The notes beneath the pieces were generated by a model. The model worked only from the letters and a program-made list of their open reading frames with translations. It searched no databases and was not told the DNA's origin. Below, piece by piece: positions 53,721 to 64,000 of a stretch of 64,000 bases of DNA; position 1 is the first letter of the stretch; each line of letters begins with the position of its first letter. This stretch comes from Bacillota bacterium (GTDB taxonomy: Bacteria; Bacillota; Clostridia; Peptostreptococcales; Anaerovoracaceae). Position numbers and translations under genes: made by a program. Location of the stretch: contig JAQXGH010000017.1 in NCBI GenBank assembly GCA_029006195.1, forward strand, positions 19,699 to 83,698. The letters run 5' to 3'.

Positions 53721-54178
53721 TGGCGGATATTATCATTAGACAGGCGGGACCGGAAGATGCCGGTGCCATCTACGAAATCGAGAAGATTTGCTTCCCGGAT
53801 CCATGGAGCCTGGATTCTGTTAAGCATGAGCTGGAGGAGAATCCGTATGCTTTTTATGTTGTGGCTGAACACGGCGGCGAAGTTGTTGGATATGCGGGCC
53901 TTTGGTGGATACTGGATGAAGGTCACATTACTAACGTGGCTGTTAAGCCTGGATTCAGAAACAGGAAGATAGCTGACGGCATAATGAATGTGCTGATCGA
54001 TTTTACTGTCAAGGAGGGCATTCTCCATCACACTCTGGAAGTCAGAAGGTCAAATGACCCTGCGATAAATTTGTATAAGAAACACGGTTTCGCTGTTGAA
54101 GGCGAAAGAAAAAATTACTATAGATCAGGAGCTAACGCTCCGGAAGATGCGCTGCTTATGTGGCGACATGAAGAGTAG
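53720..54178 (+). CDS. rimI: Ribosomal protein alanine N-acetyltransferase RimI
   Basis: 152 residues, GNAT fold. [23 protein letters not shown] at the front, then [36 protein letters not shown] with the acetyl-CoA loop (FRNRKIA is a slightly changed RxxGxG/A), and [19 protein letters not shown]. In this cluster RimI usually acetylates ribosomal protein S18. Confidence 0.92.
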   Translation: MADIIIRQAGPEDAGAIYEIEKICFPDPWSLDSVKHELEENPYAFYVVAEHGGEVVGYAGLWWILDEGHITNVAVKPGFRNRKIADGIMNVLIDFTVKEGILHHTLEVRRSNDPAINLYKKHGFAVEGERKNYYRSGANAPEDALLMWRHEE

Positions 54179-54195
54179 AGTTAAAGGGAAACGAA

Positions 54196-55233
54196 ATGAT
54201 AAACGGTAAGAAAGCAATTCTGGCAATTGAATCAAGCTGCGATGAAACTGCATGCGCGGTTGTCCTGGATGGACGTGAGGTGGCTTCGAATATTATATCG
54301 ACTCAGATCGAGATCCATAAATTATACGGCGGCGTAGTACCTGAAATCGCGTCAAGACATCATCTGCAGAATGTAAATGCAGTTGTTGAACAGGCTTTTG
54401 AAGAAGCTTCAAAGAATCTGGGACGTGAAATTACAATGGACGATATCGATGCCATTGGCGTTACTTATGGACCTGGGCTTGTTGGTGCGCTTCTTATAGG
54501 GCTGGCAACAGCTAAGGCATATGCGCTGGCAACAGGCAAGCCGCTGGTTGGTGTTCATCATATTAAGGGACATATTTGCGCTAACTTTATTGAACATAAA
54601 GAGCTGGAACCGCCATTCATGGCGCTGGTAATTTCAGGCGGACACACTAACCTGGTGGAAGTTACTGATTATAATGAATGCCAGGTGCTGGGCGGAACTA
54701 GAGATGATGCAGCAGGCGAAGCATACGATAAGGTGGCTAGAGTTTTAGGCCTTGGCTATCCTGGCGGCCCGCTCATCGATAAGATCGCTAAAGAGGGTAA
54801 TCCTGAAGCGGTTGAGTTTAAGAGAGTATTCCTGGAAAAGGGAAGCCTGGACTTCAGCTTCAGCGGGATCAAGACTGGCGTCTTAAATTACGTTAACCAG
54901 CAGAAGCAGGCTGGAAATGAAATCAATGTTGCAGACGTAGCTGCCAGCTTCCAGCAGGCAGTACTTGATGTAATCGTTGCCAAGACAGTTTCAGCTGCAA
55001 TAGAAATGAAGAAAGACAAGATCGTTTTAGCAGGAGGCGTAGCTGCTAACAGCAAGCTTCGTGAAATGCTTAAGGCAGCCTGCGAGAAGAAGGGTATCAC
55101 GCTTTACTATCCTTCACCGATTTTATGTACAGATAACGCTGCCATGATCGGATGCGCAGCATACTATAAATATATGGCTGGTGGAATTGACGACCTGACT
55201 CTTGATGCGATTCCTAACCTGCCCCTGGAATAA
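54196..55233 (+). CDS. tsaD: tRNA N6-threonylcarbamoyltransferase TsaD
   Basis: 345 residues. [14 protein letters not shown] at the start, the metal-binding [13 protein letters not shown] and [13 protein letters not shown], and [26 protein letters not shown] near residue 270 completes the ASKHA core. It transfers threonylcarbamoyl to A37 of tRNA together with TsaB and TsaE. AAAGGGAAAC leads the ATG. Confidence 0.97.
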   Translation: MINGKKAILAIESSCDETACAVVLDGREVASNIISTQIEIHKLYGGVVPEIASRHHLQNVNAVVEQAFEEASKNLGREITMDDIDAIGVTYGPGLVGALLIGLATAKAYALATGKPLVGVHHIKGHICANFIEHKELEPPFMALVISGGHTNLVEVTDYNECQVLGGTRDDAAGEAYDKVARVLGLGYPGGPLIDKIAKEGNPEAVEFKRVFLEKGSLDFSFSGIKTGVLNYVNQQKQAGNEINVADVAASFQQAVLDVIVAKTVSAAIEMKKDKIVLAGGVAANSKLREMLKAACEKKGITLYYPSPILCTDNAAMIGCAAYYKYMAGGIDDLTLDAIPNLPLE

Positions 55234-55242
55234 GAGGTAGAT

Positions 55243-57210
55243 ATGATAATTATATCCGCTAAGGATTTGACAAAAGCATATGGAACAGACGTGATCTTAG
55301 ATAAGGTCAGCTTTTCTATCAATAAAGGCGATAGAGTTGGCATTATCGGAATCAACGGAGCCGGCAAGTCAACACTGCTGAGGATACTGACTGGTCAGCT
55401 GGGTCATGAAGAGGGAGACTTCTTCATCTCGCAGGATATGAAGATTGGTTATCTGCAGCAGGATACAGGCTTTGATTCAGAGAAGACAGTCATCGAGGAA
55501 ATAAACAGCATCTTTGACCATTTCCCTGAAATGGAGAAGGAAATGAAGGACCTTCTCGATAGAGCCAGCCAGCTTAGCGAGACAGGATCAGAAGAAGATA
55601 TGGCCGAGAGCACAAAACTTCTGGAAAGATACGATCTTATCCACCAGAGATTTGACTACATGGGAGGCTACGCTTACCAGAGTGAAATCAAGGGCATCCT
55701 GTCCAGCATGGCTTTTGGCGAAGATACATATGATAAGAAGATTTCAACACTCAGCGGTGGTGAGAAGACCAGACTGGCGCTGGCGGCACTCCTTCTGGAG
55801 AAGCCGGACATCCTCCTGCTGGACGAACCTACTAACCACCTTGATATAGGAACCCTCAAGTGGCTGGAACAGTATCTCAAAGGCTACAAAGGCACAATGA
55901 TCATCGTTTCCCACGATAGATATTTCCTGGACGAAACAGTGACAAGAGTCTTCGAAATAGAGCATCAGAAACTCAGCGTATATGAGGGGAATTATAGCTT
56001 TTATGCGAAAGAACGTAAGGTGAGAAGAGAAGCCGAACTCAGAAGATACGAGAAGCAGCAGAAGGAAATTGCCCGTCAGGAAGAGATGATCAGGCGCTTT
56101 AAGCAGCGCGGTACTGAGAAGCTGGCTAAGCGTGCGGCATCAAGAGAGAAACGCCTTTCGGCTATGGACATCATGGATAGACCTGATGGCGGCCACGGCA
56201 AGATGAGGCTTAATTTCCAGCAGAATTTCCAGAGCGGTAACGATGTTATTTATGCGGAGGATCTCAGTAAGGGTTTTGGTTACGGCATGAATAGGGTCGA
56301 GCTGTTCCGCGGCGTATCGCTGGATATCAAGCGCGGGGAGAGAATCTGCGTTGTAGGTGCCAATGGCATCGGTAAGACTACTCTCATGAAGATTCTTATG
56401 GGAGAGCTGGAGTCAAATACCGGCAGACTTAAGATAGGACATAATGTTCAGTTCGGTTATTACGATCAGGGGCAGCAGCTTCTTGATCCTAACAATACAG
56501 TAATAGACGAACTGCACAATGAATATAATCTATACACTGAAGGTGAACTTAGAAATATCCTGGGTAGATTCCTGTTTCAGGGAGACGCTGTCTTCCTGGA
56601 TGTGGGTTCACTCAGCGGCGGTGAGAAGGCTAGACTGGCCCTCCTGAAGCTGATGATGTCGGGCGCGAATACGCTGATCCTTGACGAACCTACTAACCAT
56701 CTGGACATCGAATCTAAGGAAGTGTTTGAAGAAGCGCTTCTGGAATTCCCGGGAACATGTATTATCGTTTCTCACGACAGATATTTTCTGAACAGAATCC
56801 CTACCAGAATCACTGAGCTGACTGCTGAAGGCATGGTAAATTACCTGGGTAATTATGATTACTATGTTGAGAAGAAGCAGCAGATGATACAGTCGGGCAA
56901 ACAGTACCTGGGAGAAATATCTAAGCGTGACGAAGAGCGTAAGGACGCAGAACCTGTACTTTCGGCAGCTGAACAGAGAAAGCTCCAGAAAGAAAAGGAA
57001 GCTGAAGAAAGACGCTTAAATAGAAAAAAAGATACTCTTGAAAAGAAGATCGCTCTCCTGGAAAAGGAGATAGCAGAGCTTGAAGCCGAATGCTGCACGG
57101 AGGCGGTCATGACTGACCACGTGAGATTAGCTGAAATCGGTGCAATCCTTGAAGCCAAAAGGCTTGAGCTAGATGAAAACTATGACGAATGGCTTGAACT
57201 ACAAGGGTAG
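55243..57210 (+). CDS. ABC-F family ATPase
   Basis: 655 residues with no membrane spans and two ABC cassettes. First: [46 protein letters not shown]. Second: [44 protein letters not shown]. The charged linker ([17 protein letters not shown]) is the ABC-F P-site loop region. The C-terminus is a coiled coil. The family acts on ribosomes in translation; whether this member gives antibiotic protection is not told by sequence. RBS TAAGAGGTAG. Confidence 0.95.
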   Translation: MIIISAKDLTKAYGTDVILDKVSFSINKGDRVGIIGINGAGKSTLLRILTGQLGHEEGDFFISQDMKIGYLQQDTGFDSEKTVIEEINSIFDHFPEMEKEMKDLLDRASQLSETGSEEDMAESTKLLERYDLIHQRFDYMGGYAYQSEIKGILSSMAFGEDTYDKKISTLSGGEKTRLALAALLLEKPDILLLDEPTNHLDIGTLKWLEQYLKGYKGTMIIVSHDRYFLDETVTRVFEIEHQKLSVYEGNYSFYAKERKVRREAELRRYEKQQKEIARQEEMIRRFKQRGTEKLAKRAASREKRLSAMDIMDRPDGGHGKMRLNFQQNFQSGNDVIYAEDLSKGFGYGMNRVELFRGVSLDIKRGERICVVGANGIGKTTLMKILMGELESNTGRLKIGHNVQFGYYDQGQQLLDPNNTVIDELHNEYNLYTEGELRNILGRFLFQGDAVFLDVGSLSGGEKARLALLKLMMSGANTLILDEPTNHLDIESKEVFEEALLEFPGTCIIVSHDRYFLNRIPTRITELTAEGMVNYLGNYDYYVEKKQQMIQSGKQYLGEISKRDEERKDAEPVLSAAEQRKLQKEKEAEERRLNRKKDTLEKKIALLEKEIAELEAECCTEAVMTDHVRLAEIGAILEAKRLELDENYDEWLELQG

Positions 57211-57223
57211 GTTAAGTTATAAT
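57194..57223 (+). promoter_or_regulatory. Promoter of acpP-rex
   Basis: TTGAAC (57194-57199) and TATAAT (57218-57223) with an 18-base spacer, overlapping the end of the ABC-F gene and 30 bases ahead of the acpP start. Confidence 0.7.
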
Positions 57224-57253
57224 TATGCCAACTTAATAAGGGGGAAAGTAACT

Positions 57254-57478
57254 ATGTATGAAAAATTAGTAGAAATAATCGTAGAACAGTTAGGCGTTGA
57301 TCCTAGCGTTATTACACCCGAAACTGACTTCGTTAAGGACTTAGAAGCTGATTCACTTGACGCTGTTGAAATCATTATGGCAATGGAAGGTGAATATGAC
57401 ATCGAAATCCCCGATGAAGAAGCTGAAAATTTCAGAACTGTTCAGGATATTTTAGATTATGTGGAGGCTAACGTTTAA
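57254..57478 (+). CDS. acpP: Acyl carrier protein
   Basis: 74 residues from the ATG at 57254 with GGGGAAAG upstream. The track start adds 27 residues without an RBS, including the promoter region. Four-helix ACP with the phosphopantetheine Ser in [17 protein letters not shown] and an acidic helix II. It carries acyl chains in fatty-acid synthesis. Standing alone next to rex rather than in a fab cluster is unusual but not rare. Confidence 0.93.
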   Translation: MYEKLVEIIVEQLGVDPSVITPETDFVKDLEADSLDAVEIIMAMEGEYDIEIPDEEAENFRTVQDILDYVEANV

Positions 57479-57480
57479 GA

Positions 57481-58131
57481 ATGAAGAAGCCGGCTAAAAT
57501 ATCAAATGCAGTAATTAAGAGATTGCCGAGATACAGAAGATATCTCAATGAGTTAAGACGTAAAGGTGTTGACAAGATCTCATCAAACGAATTCAGCAGA
57601 CTTATAGGATATACTGCATCACAGATCAGACAGGATCTGAATAACTTTGGCGGATTCGGCCAGCAGGGATATGGCTACAGCGTCGAAGGCCTTTACAATG
57701 AAATCAGTGCTATCCTGGGTCTTGATAAGAGCTACAAGATGGTAGTCGTTGGTGCAGGCAACCTTGGTAGAGCCATAGTTAACCACACTTACTATCATAA
57801 GGCTGGATTTGTCGTAGAAGGCATTTTCGAAGTTAACGAGAAGATCATTGGCGAGAAGATCAATGGTGTTGAGGTTATGAATTACGAAGGCCTTGTTGAG
57901 TTCGTTGAAGAAAACGGAATTGATATCGGCATCATTTGCACAACTAAGGATGTGGCACAGGAAGTTGCAGATAAGCTGTGTTTCGCAGGAGTTAGAGGGC
58001 TTTGGAACTTTGCTTCGGTAGATATCGAAACACCATCACATGTTGCTGTTGAGAACGTTCACATCAGCGACAGCCTGCACTCATTAGCTTACCACATGAA
58101 CAAAAACAACGAAGGTAAGTCAGACAATTAA
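57481..58131 (+). CDS. rex: Redox-sensing transcriptional repressor Rex
   Basis: 216 residues. Winged helix at about 1-75 (LPRYRRYLNELRRKGVDKISS, ASQIRQDLNNFGGFGQQGYGY) and an NAD(H)-binding domain VVVGAGNLGRAIVNHTYY. The C-terminal helix holds the swapped dimer (HISDSLHSLAYHMNKNN). Rex senses the NADH/NAD+ ratio and controls fermentation and redox genes. It starts 2 bases after the acpP stop. Candidate targets in this window are not obvious by eye. Confidence 0.96.
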   Translation: MKKPAKISNAVIKRLPRYRRYLNELRRKGVDKISSNEFSRLIGYTASQIRQDLNNFGGFGQQGYGYSVEGLYNEISAILGLDKSYKMVVVGAGNLGRAIVNHTYYHKAGFVVEGIFEVNEKIIGEKINGVEVMNYEGLVEFVEENGIDIGIICTTKDVAQEVADKLCFAGVRGLWNFASVDIETPSHVAVENVHISDSLHSLAYHMNKNNEGKSDN

Positions 58132-58151
58132 ATAGTTATTACAAAAAAAGA

Positions 58152-58181
58152 AATAACCGTTTCATTACTGAAACGGTTATT
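58152..58181. terminator. Bidirectional terminator between rex and the ferredoxin gene
   Basis: Stem AATAACCGTTTCA/TGAAACGGTTATT with a TTAC loop. The minus-strand side is followed by TTCTTTTTTT, a good T-tract for the ferredoxin gene. Confidence 0.88.
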
Positions 58182-58199
58182 AATTATAATCAGTGATTA

Positions 58200-58364
58200 C
58201 TATTCATGAATAGCATCGTTAGGGCAAGCTCCGCAGCAAGCACCACAGTCAATGCAAGTAGCAGCGTCGATTGTGAAAGGTGAACCTTCAGCAATAGCGC
58301 CAACTGGACATTCGTCTACGCATGCGCCACAAGCGATGCAAGCATCTGTAATTGTGTAAGCCAT
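58200..58364 (-). CDS. 2[4Fe-4S] ferredoxin
   Basis: 54 residues from the ATG at 58364, with AAAGGAGG upstream. The longer track ORF is not needed. CIACGACVDECPVGAI and CIDCGACCGACPNDAI bind two 4Fe-4S clusters, the clostridial type. A general low-potential electron carrier and a probable partner of AOR and other ferredoxin-linked enzymes of the window. Confidence 0.96.
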   Translation of the reverse strand: MAYTITDACIACGACVDECPVGAIAEGSPFTIDAATCIDCGACCGACPNDAIHE

Positions 58365-58448
58365 GATATTACCTCCTTTATTATTTTCATAACTATAATG
58401 CATTATAGCAAACACACTTAGTGTTTTCAACTAAAATAGGAGTCAAAT

Positions 58449-59285
58449 ATGAAAATTTACAGTCTAACAGGCAAGAGTGGAACAGGCAAAAGTTATCAGG
58501 CTGTTAACCTCTGCAAGCAATTAAATATTGAAAGTATCATAGATGACGGGCTCTTTATTTGTCGAAATAAAGTAGCTGCAGGCATATCTGCCAAGCGCCA
58601 GCCATCAAAGATCCGTGCGGTAAAAACTGCGCTTTTCTGGACTGATGAGCATAGGGACAGCGTAATGGAAGCCATAAACAGAATAAAGCCATCATCACTT
58701 CTGGTGCTGGGTACATCTGATGAAATGGTTGATAAGATCCTGGCAAGACTTGAGCTTGGTAAACCTATCAAGAGAATATATATAGAAGACATAACAACAG
58801 AAGAAGATCGAAAGGAAGCCAACAAGCAGAGAATGGAACTGGGTAAGCACGTTATACCGGTGCCTACATTCCAGATCAAGAAGCAGTTCTCGGGCTACTT
58901 CATGTCCCCAATGAGAATCTTTAAGGACTTCGGGCACGGACGTGACCTTTCGGAAAAGTCAGTTGTAAGACCATCCTTCAGCTATATGGGAGAATACAAT
59001 ATCTCAGAAAAAGTAATGTCAGACATAGTTGATTGCGTAAGTGATGAGCTTAAAACAGTAGCTGAGGTAAACAAAGTCCTTATGGTCAAAGAACATATGA
59101 ATCTGGACGAAGAAATTACGCTGACGGCTATAGTTGACATGAAGTATGGCGGAAGTCTTGTAGAAAACGCTAAGCAGTTCCAGCAGACAATACTTGATAG
59201 AGTTCAGGAGATGACTGCTTTTCATGTATCAAGGGTCGATATCGATATAAGAGATGTTATCAAAGAGGAAGTGAAGGAGCAGTAA
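58449..59285 (+). CDS. P-loop protein with a C-terminal Asp23-like domain
   Basis: 278 residues. Walker A SLTGKSGTGKSYQAVNLC at the start. Then an Asp/Arg-containing middle (SIIDDGLFICRNKV, VLGTSDEMVDKIL). Residues about 175-275 resemble the Asp23/YloU alkaline-shock domain (FSYMGEYNISEKVMSDIVDCV, ITLTAIVDMKYGG). The nucleotide acted on is unknown. Its stop overlaps the start of the DNA glycosylase gene. AAAATAGGAG leads the ATG. Confidence 0.75.
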   Translation: MKIYSLTGKSGTGKSYQAVNLCKQLNIESIIDDGLFICRNKVAAGISAKRQPSKIRAVKTALFWTDEHRDSVMEAINRIKPSSLLVLGTSDEMVDKILARLELGKPIKRIYIEDITTEEDRKEANKQRMELGKHVIPVPTFQIKKQFSGYFMSPMRIFKDFGHGRDLSEKSVVRPSFSYMGEYNISEKVMSDIVDCVSDELKTVAEVNKVLMVKEHMNLDEEITLTAIVDMKYGGSLVENAKQFQQTILDRVQEMTAFHVSRVDIDIRDVIKEEVKEQ

Positions 59286-60148
59286 TGGACCAAGCGTTTA
59301 ATTGGAATATTAAAATAGAAGGAGTCAGAGACTTCAATCTCAAAGAGATTTTTGACTGCGGCCAGTGTTTCAGATGGGAGCATTTGCCAGAAGATGAGAG
59401 CATCTGGCAGGGACTCGCAGGAGCATATCCAGCGGCAATGAAATATGACGAAAGTTTGCAGACTTTGCACATCGCGGATATGGCGGGAGCCGGCGAAGCG
59501 TTTTGGCGAAACTACCTGGATCTTGACCGCGACTACGGAGCAATCAAGAAGCTGCTCGAAGATGGAGACGAGGCTATGGCTGAGGCGATAAAGTGCGGCA
59601 GCGGCATTAGAATTCTGAAGCAGGAGCCATGGGAGGCTCTTGTTTCTTTCATTATTTCGCAGAATAACAACATACCTAGAATTAAGAAATGCATCAATTC
59701 TTTGGCGGCGGAAATAGGCGAACCTATAAATGATGGTTTATATGCCCTTCCGAGTGCGCAGGATCTCGCAAAGGCTACAATCGAGGATTTAGCACCTTGC
59801 AGGCTGGGCTACAGGGCGAAATATCTGATCGAAGCCGGCAGGCAGATAAGCGAAGATGAAGGTTTCCTGGCAAGGCTTCAGGAAACTTCTGTGGACGGAG
59901 CTAAGGCTGCCGAGGAACTTCAAAAGATCTGCGGTGTTGGCCCTAAAGTGGCAAACTGTATCGCGTTATTTGGTCTTAATAAACTGGACTGTTTCCCACT
60001 TGATGTGTGGATGAAGCGCGTTATGAATCAGGTTTACGGGATCCCGGAAAACGATGTTAAGGCGATGAGAACTTATGCGGAGGAGCATTTCGGCCAGTAT
60101 GGTGGCATCGCTCAGCAGTACTTATTTAATTTTATTGCCAGGGCTTGA
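59285..60148 (+). CDS. 8-oxoguanine DNA glycosylase/AP lyase (OGG1-type)
   Basis: 287 residues. Base-excision repair of oxidised guanine. An N-terminal OGG fold has DCGQCFRWEHLP. The helix-hairpin-helix-GPD part is ISQNNNIPRIKKCI (catalytic Lys) and CGVGPKVANCIALFGLNKLDCFPLDVW (catalytic Asp). The four-Cys Fe-S loop of Nth/MutY is absent, which points to the OGG branch. It overlaps the P-loop gene by one base. The groESL promoter lies at its 3' end. Confidence 0.93.
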   Translation: MDQAFNWNIKIEGVRDFNLKEIFDCGQCFRWEHLPEDESIWQGLAGAYPAAMKYDESLQTLHIADMAGAGEAFWRNYLDLDRDYGAIKKLLEDGDEAMAEAIKCGSGIRILKQEPWEALVSFIISQNNNIPRIKKCINSLAAEIGEPINDGLYALPSAQDLAKATIEDLAPCRLGYRAKYLIEAGRQISEDEGFLARLQETSVDGAKAAEELQKICGVGPKVANCIALFGLNKLDCFPLDVWMKRVMNQVYGIPENDVKAMRTYAEEHFGQYGGIAQQYLFNFIARA

Positions 60149-60173
60149 CATAGGGAATAAATGAGAGTATATT
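60145..60173 (+). promoter_or_regulatory. Promoter of groES-groEL
   Basis: TTGACA (60145-60150) and TATATT (60168-60173), spacer 17 bases. It begins on the stop codon of the glycosylase gene and directly adjoins the CIRCE operator. Confidence 0.9.
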
Positions 60174-60177
60174 AGTG

Positions 60178-60204
60178 TTAGCACTCAAGCGATGAGAGTG
60201 CTAA
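60178..60204. promoter_or_regulatory. CIRCE operator (HrcA binding site)
   Basis: TTAGCACTC-N9-GAGTGCTAA, a perfect match to the CIRCE consensus. The repeat extends outward to TATTAGTG/CACTAATA. It overlaps the transcription-start region of groESL, so heat-shock control by HrcA is expected. Confidence 0.98.
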
Positions 60205-60249
60205 CACTAATATAGACAAAATATTAATTAATATAGTAAGGAGATAATT

Positions 60250-60528
60250 ATGAGTTACGGAATTAAGCCTTTAGGCACTAGAGTAGTAATCAAGGAAACA
60301 GCTGCAGAAGAGAAGACTGCCAGCGGTATCGTTCTTCCCGGCGCAGCTAAGGAGAAGCCACAGATGGCTACAGTTTTAGCAGTTGGTCCTGGAACAGATG
60401 AAGTTAAGATGGAACTGAATGTAGGCGATAAGGTGATTTACAGCAAGTATGCTGGTAACGAAATCAAATATAACGGCGAAACAGTAATGATCTGTGACCA
60501 GAGAGACATTCTGGCAATCGTTGAATAA
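60250..60528 (+). CDS. groES: Co-chaperonin GroES
   Basis: 92 residues. KPLGTRVVIKETAAEEKTASGIVLP with the mobile loop, then VGDKVIYSKYAGNEIKYNGE. RBS AAGGAGAT. It forms the lid of the GroEL folding chamber. Downstream of CIRCE and 15 bases ahead of groEL. Confidence 0.98.
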   Translation: MSYGIKPLGTRVVIKETAAEEKTASGIVLPGAAKEKPQMATVLAVGPGTDEVKMELNVGDKVIYSKYAGNEIKYNGETVMICDQRDILAIVE

Positions 60529-60543
60529 TAGGAGGCAGTATAA

Positions 60544-62169
<1,626 letters not shown>

Positions 62170-62201
62170 CCTTTGCGCGAAATAGAATAAGACATTAATA
62201 A

Positions 62202-62228
62202 AAAAGAGCCTAAACGGGCTCTTTTTTA
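62202..62228 (+). terminator. Terminator after groEL
   Basis: Stem AAAGAGCC/GGCTCTTT with a short loop, followed by T-rich sequence (TTTTTTATT). Confidence 0.88.
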
Positions 62229-62234
62229 TTGAAC

Positions 62235-62263
62235 TTGTCACCTGGTGAATGTAAAATGATAAT
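62235..62263 (+). promoter_or_regulatory. Promoter of guaA
   Basis: TTGTCA (62235-62240) and GATAAT (62258-62263), spacer 17 bases, 55 bases before the guaA start. No purine riboswitch is seen between them. Confidence 0.7.
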
Positions 62264-62318
62264 ATCCAATCCTATTTTTTGGAGAGAGGTTATTAAACCA
62301 AGAGGAGGTTAACAATAG

Positions 62319-63866
62319 ATGGAAAAGATTATAGTTCTTGACTTCGGTGGACAGTATAATCAGCTGATCGCTAGAAGAGTTAGAGAATGTAATGTATACG
62401 CTGAAGTGCAGCCTTACACTAAGTCACTTGACGAAATTAAGGCTATGAATCCTACTGGTATCATTCTTACTGGCGGCCCTAACAGCGTTTATGATATGGA
62501 ATCACCACACTATGACAAGGAACTGTTCACTTGCGGAATTCCTATCCTGGGAATCTGCTACGGAGCACAGCTCATGGCATGGTCACTTGGTGGTACAGTT
62601 GAAACTGCTCCTGTAAGCGAATACGGCAGAACAGAAGTAACGGTAGACGGCAAGGAAGGTGTTCTTAAGAACGTTTCTGATACAACAATCACATGGATGA
62701 GCCATACAGACTATATCGCTCAGGTTCCAGAAGGTTTCGAAATCTCTGCACATACTCCAGTGTGTCCAGTAGCAGCTATGGAGAATAAGGAAGCGAAGCT
62801 CTACGCTGTACAGTTCCACCCAGAAGTAACTCACAGCGTTGAAGGTCAGAAGATGCTTGAAGCCTTTGTATACGACGTATGCGGATGTAAGGGCGAATGG
62901 AAGATGGACTCATTCGTTGAGAGAACTATCGAAGAAGTTAGAGAGAAGGTTGGAAACGGCAGAGTTCTGTGCGCTCTCTCAGGCGGTGTTGACTCATCAG
63001 TTGCAGCAGTTCTTCTTTCAAAGGCTGTAGGCAAGCAGTTAACATGCGTATTCGTAGACCACGGTCTTCTGAGAAAGAACGAAGGCGACGAAGTTGAAGC
63101 TGTATTCGGACCTGAAGGTCATTACGACCTTAACTTCATCAGAGTAAACGCTCAGCAGAGATTCTACGATAAGCTGGCAGGCGTTACTGACCCTGAAACT
63201 AAGAGAAAGATTATCGGCGAAGAATTCATCCATGTATTCGAAGAAGAAGCTAAGAAGATCGGCGCAGTAGACTTCCTGGTACAGGGAACTATCTATCCAG
63301 ATGTTATCGAATCAGGTCTTGGCAAGTCAGCTGTTATCAAGTCACACCACAATGTTGGCGGACTTCCTGACTATGTTGACTTCAAGGAAATCATCGAACC
63401 TCTGAGAATGCTGTTCAAGGACGAAGTTCGTAGAGCAGGCCTTGAACTTGGAATCCCTGATTACCTGGTATTCCGTCAGCCATTCCCAGGTCCTGGTCTC
63501 GGCATCAGAATCATCGGTGAAGTAACTGAAGAAAAGTGTAAGATCGTTCAGGATGCTGACTACATCTACAGAGAAGAAATCGCTAAGGCTGTTGAATCAG
63601 GCCTTATGGAATCAGCTCCTAACCAGTACTTCGCTGCTCTCACTAACATGAGATCAGTAGGCGTAATGGGCGATTTCAGAACATATGACTACGCTATCGC
63701 ACTCCGTGCAGTACTGACTAGCGACTTCATGACAGCAGATATCGCACACATTCCATGGGAAGTGCTTGATAGATGTATGACAAGAATCATCAATGAAGTT
63801 AACGGAGTAAACAGAGTGCTCTATGACCTCACTAGTAAGCCGCCTGGAACTATTGAGTTTGAATAA
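62319..63866 (+). CDS. guaA: GMP synthase (glutamine-hydrolysing)
   Basis: 515 residues. Glutamine amidotransferase domain at about 1-190 with the nucleophile in [11 protein letters not shown] and the His-Glu pair in [13 protein letters not shown]-pyrophosphatase domain with the P-loop [21 protein letters not shown]. Dimerisation domain at the C-terminus ending KPPGTIEFE. Makes GMP from XMP. RBS AGAGGAGGTT. The 3' end of guaA is a known integration site in Firmicutes. Confidence 0.99.
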   Translation: MEKIIVLDFGGQYNQLIARRVRECNVYAEVQPYTKSLDEIKAMNPTGIILTGGPNSVYDMESPHYDKELFTCGIPILGICYGAQLMAWSLGGTVETAPVSEYGRTEVTVDGKEGVLKNVSDTTITWMSHTDYIAQVPEGFEISAHTPVCPVAAMENKEAKLYAVQFHPEVTHSVEGQKMLEAFVYDVCGCKGEWKMDSFVERTIEEVREKVGNGRVLCALSGGVDSSVAAVLLSKAVGKQLTCVFVDHGLLRKNEGDEVEAVFGPEGHYDLNFIRVNAQQRFYDKLAGVTDPETKRKIIGEEFIHVFEEEAKKIGAVDFLVQGTIYPDVIESGLGKSAVIKSHHNVGGLPDYVDFKEIIEPLRMLFKDEVRRAGLELGIPDYLVFRQPFPGPGLGIRIIGEVTEEKCKIVQDADYIYREEIAKAVESGLMESAPNQYFAALTNMRSVGVMGDFRTYDYAIALRAVLTSDFMTADIAHIPWEVLDRCMTRIINEVNGVNRVLYDLTSKPPGTIEFE

Positions 63867-64000
63867 ATCGAGTTGCTTAAAAAAGCCAGTGTTTATGCGG
63901 GTTTCAGCGATTTCGATTAGTCTTTTGATAACAAATTGATAACAGTCATAGCAAGTGCCATTATTCTTGTTATCCAGTGGTTTATGGGTAACGGAACAAT
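63867..64000. other. Window end after guaA: tandem repeat, possible mobile-element edge
   Basis: Short unassigned stretch. TTGATAACA occurs twice (63925-63933 and 63936-63944) with an 11-base period. On the minus strand, two frames stay open to the window edge and one gives a short peptide ending at 63918. This could be the tail of an integrase gene beside guaA, but the window is too short to decide. Confidence 0.3.

Noticed and set aside
62229-62318. Guanine riboswitch before guaA
   Set aside because: No TATA...GTTTCTAC-like core is visible. A plain promoter and RBS explain the region.

Overview
The window looks like chromosomal DNA from a strictly anaerobic, low-to-moderate GC Firmicute, probably class Clostridia. 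Supporting signs are strong AGGAGG ribosome-binding sites, a CIRCE element before groESL, rex, an ECF riboflavin-type S component, many ferredoxin-like proteins, and no outer-membrane genes. The species cannot be fixed from the sequence alone. No rRNA, tRNA, CRISPR array or insertion sequence was seen. Layout: serS and a secreted NlpC/P60 hydrolase (1-2.5 kb). Next comes a probable molybdenum/tungsten-cofactor riboswitch followed by a roughly 14.8 kb plus-strand operon-like block (2.6-17.4 kb). It encodes secreted proteins built from degenerate sulfite-oxidase-type molybdopterin-binding domains (one of about 2,200 residues), a FecCD-type ABC importer with its lipoprotein, and an ExbB/ExbD-like proton-channel pair. 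Then minus-strand redox genes with CCG/Fe-S domains (17.4-20.7 kb), a plus-strand operon with a 1,600-residue HD/nucleotidyltransferase/PRTase-like protein (20.9-27.8 kb), and a minus-strand Mop-like molybdenum hydroxylase (27.9-30.8 kb). A second copy of the same 84-nt RNA element precedes a polyferredoxin and a tungsten-type aldehyde ferredoxin oxidoreductase. Cofactor and accessory genes follow: MoaD-like, MoeB-like, a MobB-FdhD fusion, radical SAM TrsS-like, a methyltransferase, a CoA-ligase-like protein, a MocA-phosphatase fusion, two DUF364 proteins and a P-loop NTPase (31-45.5 kb). The remainder (45.6-64 kb) is mostly housekeeping: a MoxR/DUF58/transglutaminase-like operon, the tsaE-tsaB-rimI-tsaD t6A cluster, an ABC-F protein, acpP, rex, a ferredoxin, an OGG-type glycosylase, groES-groEL and guaA. 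How it fits together: about 43 kb (2.6-45.5 kb) is dominated by Mo/W enzymes, their maturation factors and an extracellular module. The same RNA element stands before both the secreted/transport block and the W-enzyme block. This is the main reason for proposing that the extracellular SUOX-like proteins, the ABC importer and the ExbBD-like pair form one Mo/W- or cofactor-linked surface system. That system is the best candidate here for something undescribed. The link is inference; the domain calls and the RNA covariation are read directly from the sequence.
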